A stretch of 64,000 nucleotides of DNA from Gigantopelta aegis (Eukaryota; Mollusca; Gastropoda; Neomphalida; Peltospiridae). The notes beneath the pieces were generated by a model. The model made no database searches and was not told the origin of the DNA. It saw only the letters and a program-made list of their open reading frames with translations. Positions 57,381 to 64,000 of the stretch are shown piece after piece (positions within the stretch are counted from its first letter, which is position 1; the number at the start of each line of letters is the position of its first letter). Where the stretch lies: NCBI RefSeq assembly GCF_016097555.1, contig NC_054701.1, positions 793,049 to 857,048 on the forward strand. The letters run 5' to 3'. Both the position numbers and the translations under genes were made by a program.

Positions 57381-57455
57381 TGTCAGTAGTGTTACTTGGT
57401 TGTCAGTGGTGTAACCAATTGCTTGGTTACACCACTGACAGTTACACCACTGACA
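57381..57455. repeat. Inverted repeat with perfect 17-bp stem
   Basis: TGTCAGTGGTGTAACCA (57401-57417) and TGGTTACACCACTGACA (57424-57440) are exact reverse complements around a 6-base loop. Outer, imperfect copies TGTCAGTAGTGTTAC (57381-57395) and GTTACACCACTGACA (57441-57455) extend the structure. Confidence 0.9.
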
Positions 57456-57789
57456 AAATAAGACTAAACAACGAATTATCCCCAAACCATGAGATTAACC
57501 AAAACGTTTCCATGTGCTCAGGATTTGAAATCACATGTTTCACATCCTACAGTGTGTTTTTCTTATTAAATTTTGTTTATTTTTATTTATTTATTTCTAA
57601 ACCAATTTTTTGTTAATAGCACTAAAAAAATTGTCATTTGTTGTTATTTGCAAAACACTTTTACTTTTCTTCTAACATCAAACCAAAACGAATATATTTA
57701 CATTTTTATAGGAGGATGGGACGAACTATATTCTGATACTAAGAATGGATCTCAGAAATATAAAAGGAATTAACCAAAAAAGAAGAAGA

Positions 57790-59131
57790 ATGGCTGCGTC
57801 CATGAATTGTTTGAGTGGACGAACACTGAAACTGTTCCTGCAAATTTATGACACATCTGCATGGTGTAATTGGTTGAGACTGGTAAAGCGTATGAGCGAT
57901 CATTCAGTATCGCAGAAACTGCCATTAAGCCCAACAGAGAAACTACGTGAAAACGAGAACACTGATGACTTCCTGGGAATAGGGCGCGATCACGATCTTG
58001 ACGATGACCGAGCACACTCGCGGTTGACCGACTCGTCTGACGTAACGTCCAACACCCGGTTTGCTAATGCCGCCTCCTATGTCGAGTCTACCGATCGTTC
58101 ACTTAGTAGGAGGTCAAGTGTCAAACAAACGAAACCTAAACAATTTCAAAACCTAAAGAAAACAAAGTTTGGTTTTGTTCGTTTTGACGAAAATAATAGA
58201 GGATTGGAAAACAGTGTTGTAAATGAAAACGAGAAACTTGGTCGTATTAAAATTTCGGAAAATAAAATGAAATCCAAATGTGATAGAATATCATCTTCAT
58301 TTCCGACATTTGACAAAACTGTTGCTGCCCCATTTGAAAGATCAAGTGATAATTCTAGCATATTTGACAGCCAGTACTTTAACTATGAAAAGAAAGCTTT
58401 TGCAGATTTGAATTCTGAAGAGGAACATTTGAATATGGCGAATCTGTGGCAAGAGCAAAACTCTGATGAACAATTATTAGATCAGAAAGATATTTGGAGA
58501 CAAAGTATGTCTGAAAATGATGCATCCACAGCATTCAATTTCATTGATGGACAGTATTTTGAGAACACTAGCACACCAAATGATGACATGGAGAATTATA
58601 AAAACAATGGTGTGCATATAGATACTAGTACACGTAATGTACAGACATCGCGTGACATGAATTATGTCGACGACCAGTATTTCGGTAACCCAGGGTTACC
58701 AGACATGAGTACCGTTCTCTCTCAGTTGCCAAGTACTAGCTCACTTTCAGACAAGCACACAGATAGTTTTTTCAATTCTCAGGTGATTTCTACAGATGTT
58801 GACAAAGACACTGCTAGTTCTAGTGAACAGACATTTTTACAGTATGGCACTTTGTCTCAAAAGAATCTTAAGAAATTGAAGCATAAAGATCCACTACCAG
58901 TAGGTGATTCAGAAACACATGTACAGAACAGTAAGAAAAGACAAACTAAAGAGAGCTTGAGAGTACATGTTTCGGAAACCAAGTCTAATAACTCAAAACA
59001 TGCCACTGATGGTCGTACACAGGAAACCGATCCCGAGTCAGCGTATTATTTAGCTATGAAGATCAGGAGAGAGATGAAATCGAAGGGTCAACATGTCAGC
59101 AAGGAAAACGTGGTCGAGACGAATGAGTTGG
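57790..59131 (+). CDS. RluA-type pseudouridine synthase-like gene, exon 1
   Basis: ATG at 57790 (context AGA-ATG-G) opens 447 codons to donor GAGTTGG|GTATGA, phase 1. The frame is also open 15 codons upstream, but the chosen start gives a basic, amphipathic N-terminus (MAASMNCLSGRTLKLFLQIY) typical of a mitochondrial presequence. Most of the exon is acidic, Ser/Asn-rich and probably disordered, with three repeats of a Phe/Val-Asp-x-Gln-Tyr-Phe motif (FDSQYF, FIDGQYF, YVDDQYFG) that may bind a partner. It ends with AYYLAMKIRREMKSKGQHVS. Together with exon 2 the layout resembles RPUSD4-like enzymes, which modify mitochondrial RNA, but the catalytic domain lies beyond the window, so the identification is tentative. 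Confidence 0.6.
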
Positions 59132-61023
59132 GTATGATGATTTCTCTGTTGTCAAACTATACAAACTTCAGTGTGTTATTACGGACGAATGCGTTGGATA
59201 TGATATATCTGTTGTCAAACTTTACAAACTTCAGTGTGTGTTATCAGGGACAATGAGTTGGGTATGATGATGTGTCTGTTGTTAAACTATACAAACTTCA
59301 GTGTGTGTTATCAGGGACAATGAGTTGGGTATGATGATGTGTCTGTTGTTAAACTATACAAACTTCAGTGTGTGTTATCAGGCACAATGAGTTGGGTATG
59401 ATGATGTGTCTGTTGTTAAACTATACAAACTTCAGTGTGTGTTATCAGGGACAATGAGTTGGGTATGATGATGTCTGTTGTCAAACTATAGATACAAACT
59501 TCAGTGTGTGTTATCAGGGACAATGAGTTGGGTATGATAATGTGTCTGTTGTTAAACTATACAAACTTCAGTGTGTGTTATCAGGGACAATGAGTTGGGT
59601 ATGATGATGTCTGTTGTCAAACTATACAAACTTCAGTGTGTGTTATCAGGGACAATGAGTTGGGGTATGATAATGTGTCTGTTGTCAAACTATACAAACT
59701 TCAGTGTGTGTTATCAGGGACAATGAGTTTGGTATGATGATGTGTCTGTTGTTAAACTATACAAACTTCAGTGTGTGTTATCAGGGACAATTAGTTGGGT
59801 ATGATGATGTGTCTGTTGTTAAACTATACAAACTTCAGTGTGTGTTATCAGGCACAATGAGTTGGGTATGATGATGTGTCTGTTGTTAAACTATACAAAC
59901 TTCAGTGTGTGTTATCAGGGACAATGAGTTGGGTATGATGATGTCTGTTGTCAAACTATAGATACAAACTTCAGTGTGTGTTATCAGGGACAATGAGTTG
60001 GGTATGATAATGTGTCTGTTGTTAAACTATACAAACTTCAGTGTGTGTTATCAGGGACAATGAGTTGGGTATGATGATGTCTGTTGTCAAACTATACAAA
60101 CTTCAGTGTGTGTTATCAGGGACAATGAGTTGGGGTATGATAATGTGTCTGTTGTCAAACTATACAAACTTCAGTGTGTGTTATCAGGGACAATGAGTTT
60201 GGTATGATGATGTGTCTGTTGTTAAACTATACAAACTTCAGTGTGTGTTATCAGGGACAATTAGTTGGGTATGATGATGTCTGTTGTTAAACTATACAAA
60301 CTTCAGTGTGTGTTATCAGGGACAATGAGTTGGGGTATGATAATGTGTCTGTTGTCAAACTATACAAACTTCAGTGTGTGTTATCAGGGACAATGAGTTG
60401 GGTATGATGATGTGTCTGTTGTTAAACTATACAAACTTCAGTGTGTGTTATCAGGGACAATGAGTTGGGTATGATGATGTGTCTGTTGTTAAACTATACA
60501 AACTTCAGTGTGTGTTATCAGGCACAATGAGTTGGGTATGATGATGTGTCTGTTGTTAAACTATACAAACTTCAGTGTGTGTTATCAGGGACAATGAGTT
60601 GGGTATGATGATGTCTGTTGTCAAACTATAGATACAAACTTCAGTGTGTGTTATCAGGGACAATGAGTTGTGTATGATAATGTGTCTGTTGTTAAACTAT
60701 ACAAACTTCAGTGTGTGTTATCAGGGACAATGAGTTGGGTATGGTGATGTCTGTTGTCAAACTATAGATACAAACTTCAGTGTGTGTTATCAGGGACAAT
60801 GAGTTGGGTATGATAATGTGTCTGTTGTTAAACTATACAAACTTCAGTGTGTGTTATCAGGGACAATGAGTTGGGTATGATGATGTCTGTTGTCAAACTA
60901 TAGATACAAACTTCAGTGTGTGTTATCAGGGACAATGAGTTGGGTATGATGATGTGTCTGTTGTTAAACTATACAAACTTCAGTGTGTGTTATCAGGGAC
61001 AATTAGTTGGGTATGATGATGTC
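59120..61023. repeat. 63-68-bp minisatellite seeded from the exon 1 donor, about 28 units
   Basis: Unit CAATGAGTTGGGTATGATGA, TGTGTCTGTTGTTAAACTAT, ACAAACTTCAGTGTGTGTTA, TCAGGGA. The first unit is the exon 1 end itself (CGAATGAGTTGGGTATGATG). Variants (TGATGTCTG, ATAGATACAAAC, GGGGTATGATAA, GGCACAATG, GACAATTAG) recur in fixed order: a block of seven units repeats after 470 bp (59382 to 59852). Confidence 0.95.
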
Positions 61024-61348
61024 TGTCTGCTAATGGTTTCTTTGTTCTTGCTGATTGTTAAAATGATAGGTAGTACAGTCAAAGAGTAATCATATTAGTT
61101 TAATCTGTGGAGCATTAAAAGGATACATGTACTTTTAGTATCCAGAATACATTGTCACCTAGTTAATATTAATAAGCGAGGTAAGGCGCTGATTGGTTGT
61201 TTTCATACTGCAATCAGTCAAGTGACCCACAAGCCTGTATACATTCCAATTGCAGTGTCATGCTAATTAAATACATTTATAAAGAAATACACTGACTATA
61301 CAAATTATGTAACATCTTAAGAAGAACATCACTGTAAATGCTTTTAAT
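61024..61348. other. Intron spacer
   Basis: Unique-looking intron sequence between two arrays; no exon-like segment. Confidence 0.5.
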
Positions 61349-61990
61349 GCCCGGCCCAGAACGTTGATTACTCTGAAGTTGCCTCCACACGTGTATATTA
61401 TTGTTTAGTTGAAGATACACATTCGCCGACATTCCAACGAGACAGGGTGGACCCGGCCCAGAACGTTGATTACTCTGAAGTTGCCTCCACACGTGTATAT
61501 TATTGTTTAGTTGAAGATACACATTCGCCGACATTCCAACGAGACAGGGTGGACCCGGCCCAGAACGTTGATTACTCTGAAGTTGCCTCCACACGTGTAT
61601 ATTATTGTTTAGTTGAAGATACACATTCGCCAACATTCCAACGAGACAGGGTGGACCCGGCCCAGAACCTCCACACGTGTGATTGAAGATACACATTCGC
61701 CAACATTCCACTCTGAAGTTGCCTCCACACGTGTATATTATTGTTTAGTTGAAGATACACATTCGCTGACATTCCAACGAGACAGGGTGGACCCGGCCCA
61801 GAACGTTGATTACTCTGAAGTTGCCTCCACACGTGTATATTATTGTTTAGTTGAAGATACACATTCGCCGACATTCCAACGAGATAGGGTGGACCCGGCC
61901 CAGAACGTTGATTACTCTGAAGTTGCCTCCACACGTGTATATTATTGTTTAGTTGAAGATACACATTCGCCGACATTCCAATGAGACAGG
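61349..61990. repeat. 102-bp minisatellite, about 6 units
   Basis: Unit CCCGGCCCAGAACGTTGATT, ACTCTGAAGTTGCCTCCACA, CGTGTATATTATTGTTTAGT, TGAAGATACACATTCGCCGA, CATTCCAACGAGACAGGGTG. One unit near 61.67 kb is truncated and rejoined out of register. The 102-bp period is divisible by three, so open frames on both strands are artefacts. Confidence 0.94.
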
Positions 61991-63357
61991 GTGGACCCAG
62001 GGCAGATCCAATTGTTAAGTGGAATATCACCCCATCAAGGTGACCGACTAATCCAATAGGTAACAAAACAAGTTACTTAGACAGCCCACATTGACAAAGT
62101 GAGCTTGTGTATTTTGAGCGAGTTGTGTCAAAACGCTGAAAATAAAACATGAATTTGTAGTCGTACTATCACTATTTCGATATACTTTGTTATTCATATA
62201 ATTCGACTAATATTCAGTATTTATAAATTCCTATTAACATTAGTTCTTAATTCTATTTTAGTGATCACTGTAAATAATTCAAATAAATGATATTTGCAAT
62301 CTATTTCTTATATAATTTGGAGTAAACTTAAAAATATAGTAACTCACTAATAAGACCAGCCCACTGATAAGGCCATATTTATTAAGTCCCATGGGTGCGG
62401 GTTTCTCTGTGTTATCATCTGCTGTAAATATCATGTATTCTACACTTAAGATAATTGTCGTAATTGCTTTGGTTTATTTTAAATAGCATCATACATCTTA
62501 AAGTGGCTACATCATTAGCCAATACAGTTTGTTAAATAAATCATTTTTGAATAGTTTTAAAGGAAATACTGTACATGTGAAAATTGGGTAAAACAACTTT
62601 CCCGTTTGAGGCCTGAACATCAACAAATTATGTTCAATAAATTAATTACGTTAAATTTGTAGAACTTTACTGTCTGGGCTATCTCTTTCATTTGCCAATT
62701 GGACATTTTAAAAACAATTAAAAAAATTATTTTAATTTGGCAATATATTTTCATGTGGTAATTGATTTTTTTGCTAGAAAATAACTGGATTTCTGCTATT
62801 TTTGTCTTGTGTTTTTGAATATCACCGACAGCATTAACTTTTGCTTTTAGTTCAATGTTAAAATTTTACTTTTAACTCCATGTCTTACAACTAGAAGTCC
62901 TAAATCAATAAAACTTGGTTTATAAAACTTTGTACCTATGGATTTTCATCACAATACAATCATGTCAAACAAAATTTATAACTTCATTTAATTGAAATTT
63001 TAATATATTTGTTTTTAAACCTGCATTGAGATGAACATCTTGTGGTACTGAATACACTGATGGTAGGTGAGACCTTTCATTCTGCAGAATTCTTGTTGAA
63101 GTGTCATACATCATTTGGCACATTTTTCTCGCTTTGACGAGTCTGAGTTAACCCTGTAACTTGAATTGAACATATAAACTGTTGTTGTTGGGGTTTTTTT
63201 TTAATTTCAAAAGTATTTGAACTTCAGAATTATTTGGTATGCTGTTATAATATGATATATGATATCATATTTAAACTGAAATTGACTGCGATTTTGTTGT
63301 GGGTTTTTCAGTCTATATTTATAATATTTCTGTTTTAATTTTATTTATTTATTTCAG
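61991..63357. other. AT-rich intron sequence
   Basis: Long AT-rich unique stretch ending in the pyrimidine-rich acceptor TTTATTTATTTATTTCAG of exon 2. No repeat array and no coding segment is seen. Confidence 0.6.
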
Positions 63358-63492
63358 ACCATGAAAGACGTTATGCAGGTCCTGTTGACAGTAAAGGTTT
63401 TCGTATTCTGAAGAACCAGGTTCCTGATTTCGGAAACACGCCATCGGTTATGATAGCTAACGAACTGAAGAAAAGCATCATCTACAATAAAG
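63358..63492 (+). CDS. RluA-type pseudouridine synthase-like gene, exon 2 (gene continues)
   Basis: Acceptor ATTTATTTCAG|AC and donor AATAAAG|GTTTTA. It enters and leaves in phase 1, consistent with exon 1. It encodes DHERRYAGPVDSKGFRILKN, QVPDFGNTPSVMIANELKKS and IIYNK. The end (leucine-rich helix, then SIIYNK) is the segment that in RluA-family enzymes directly precedes the strand leading to the NKPxG motif; that motif would be in exon 3, outside the window. Confidence 0.62.
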
Positions 63493-63504
63493 GTTTTAAA
63501 ACTA

Positions 63505-64000
63505 CACTTGTACATTCTGACAACCACTGCTAATCATTTATCAGTACTAGTTTTAGTAGTATGTACTAATATCACATGTACACTGACAACCACTGCTAAT
63601 CATTTATCAGTACTAGTTTTAGTATTATGTACTAATATCACATATACACACTGACAACCACTGCTAATCATTTATCAGTACTAGTTTTAGTATTATGTAC
63701 TAATATCACATGTACACATGTACAACCAACCACTGCTAATCATTTATCAGTACTAGTTTTAGTATTATGTACTAATATCACATGTACACTCTGACAACCA
63801 CTGCTAATCATTTATCAGTACTAGTTTTAGTAGTATGTACTAATATCACATGTACACTCTGACAACCACTGCTAATCATTTATCAGTACTAGTTTTAGTA
63901 GTATGTACTAATATCACATGTACACTCTGACAACCACTGCTAATCATTTATCAGTACTAGTTTTAGTAGTATGTACTAATATCACATATATACATGTACA
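63505..64000. repeat. 66-68-bp minisatellite right after the exon 2 donor, at least 7 units
   Basis: Unit CTGACAACCACTGCTAATCA, TTTATCAGTACTAGTTTTAG, TAGTATGTACTAATATCACA, TGTACACT. It begins some 12 bp into the intron and runs out of the window. Confidence 0.94.

Noticed and set aside
61277-62066. Minus-strand frames with repeated LVGMSANVYLQLNNNIHVWR and the plus-strand counterpart
   Set aside because: The 102-bp unit is a multiple of three; both strands are open, so neither is evidence for a gene.

Overview
The window is eukaryotic, from an invertebrate animal and most likely a mollusc. The genes are spliced with GT..AG introns. There is a tRNA-headed SINE of the kind common in mollusc genomes, an APE-type LINE, and two Ty3/gypsy LTR elements. 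About twenty minisatellite arrays (units 30-146 bp) fill introns and intergenic DNA. Nothing bacterial or viral in gene organisation is present. One 200-base N gap lies at 40258-40457.

Layout. 1-5.1 kb: AT-rich DNA with a 53-bp and a 103-bp array and SINE pieces. 5.29-5.74 kb: last exon of a class A GPCR, followed at once by a 30-bp array rich in TGACGTCA-like sites. 6.46-12.86 kb: a 64-bp array split by a nearly full-length LINE on the minus strand. 13.47-26.07 kb: a complete six-exon gene that I assembled by splice phase. It encodes a 213-residue secreted protein with two ten-cysteine prokineticin/colipase-like modules; roughly two thirds of its intron sequence is tandem repeat. 26.2-27.0 kb: a 43-44-bp array. 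27.5-40.26 kb: a young, internally rearranged Ty3/gypsy element with integrase ahead of reverse transcriptase (Gmr1-like order). 40.46-46.1 kb: four blocks of interest (a 38-bp, a 74-bp and a 58-bp array, and a full SINE) with small unrecognised coding-like patches. 46.46-54.59 kb: a second, older Ty3/gypsy element on the minus strand carrying a 3.5-kb tandem duplication. 55.3-56.67 kb: a degenerate minus-strand copy of a multi-copy uncharacterised protein family. 57.79 kb to the end: the first two coding exons of a gene that looks like a mitochondrial RluA-type pseudouridine synthase, running out of the window.

The observation I rate highest is a pattern. In the prokineticin-like gene and in the pseudouridine-synthase-like gene, minisatellite arrays begin exactly at exon-intron borders and have copied the splice site itself: donors of exons 3 and 4, acceptors of exons 5 and 6, and the donor of exon 1 in the second gene. 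The genes remain open and in phase across these arrays, so the cell must choose the right site among many near-identical decoys, or use them as extra small exons. All functional names come from reading motifs by eye; no database search was possible.
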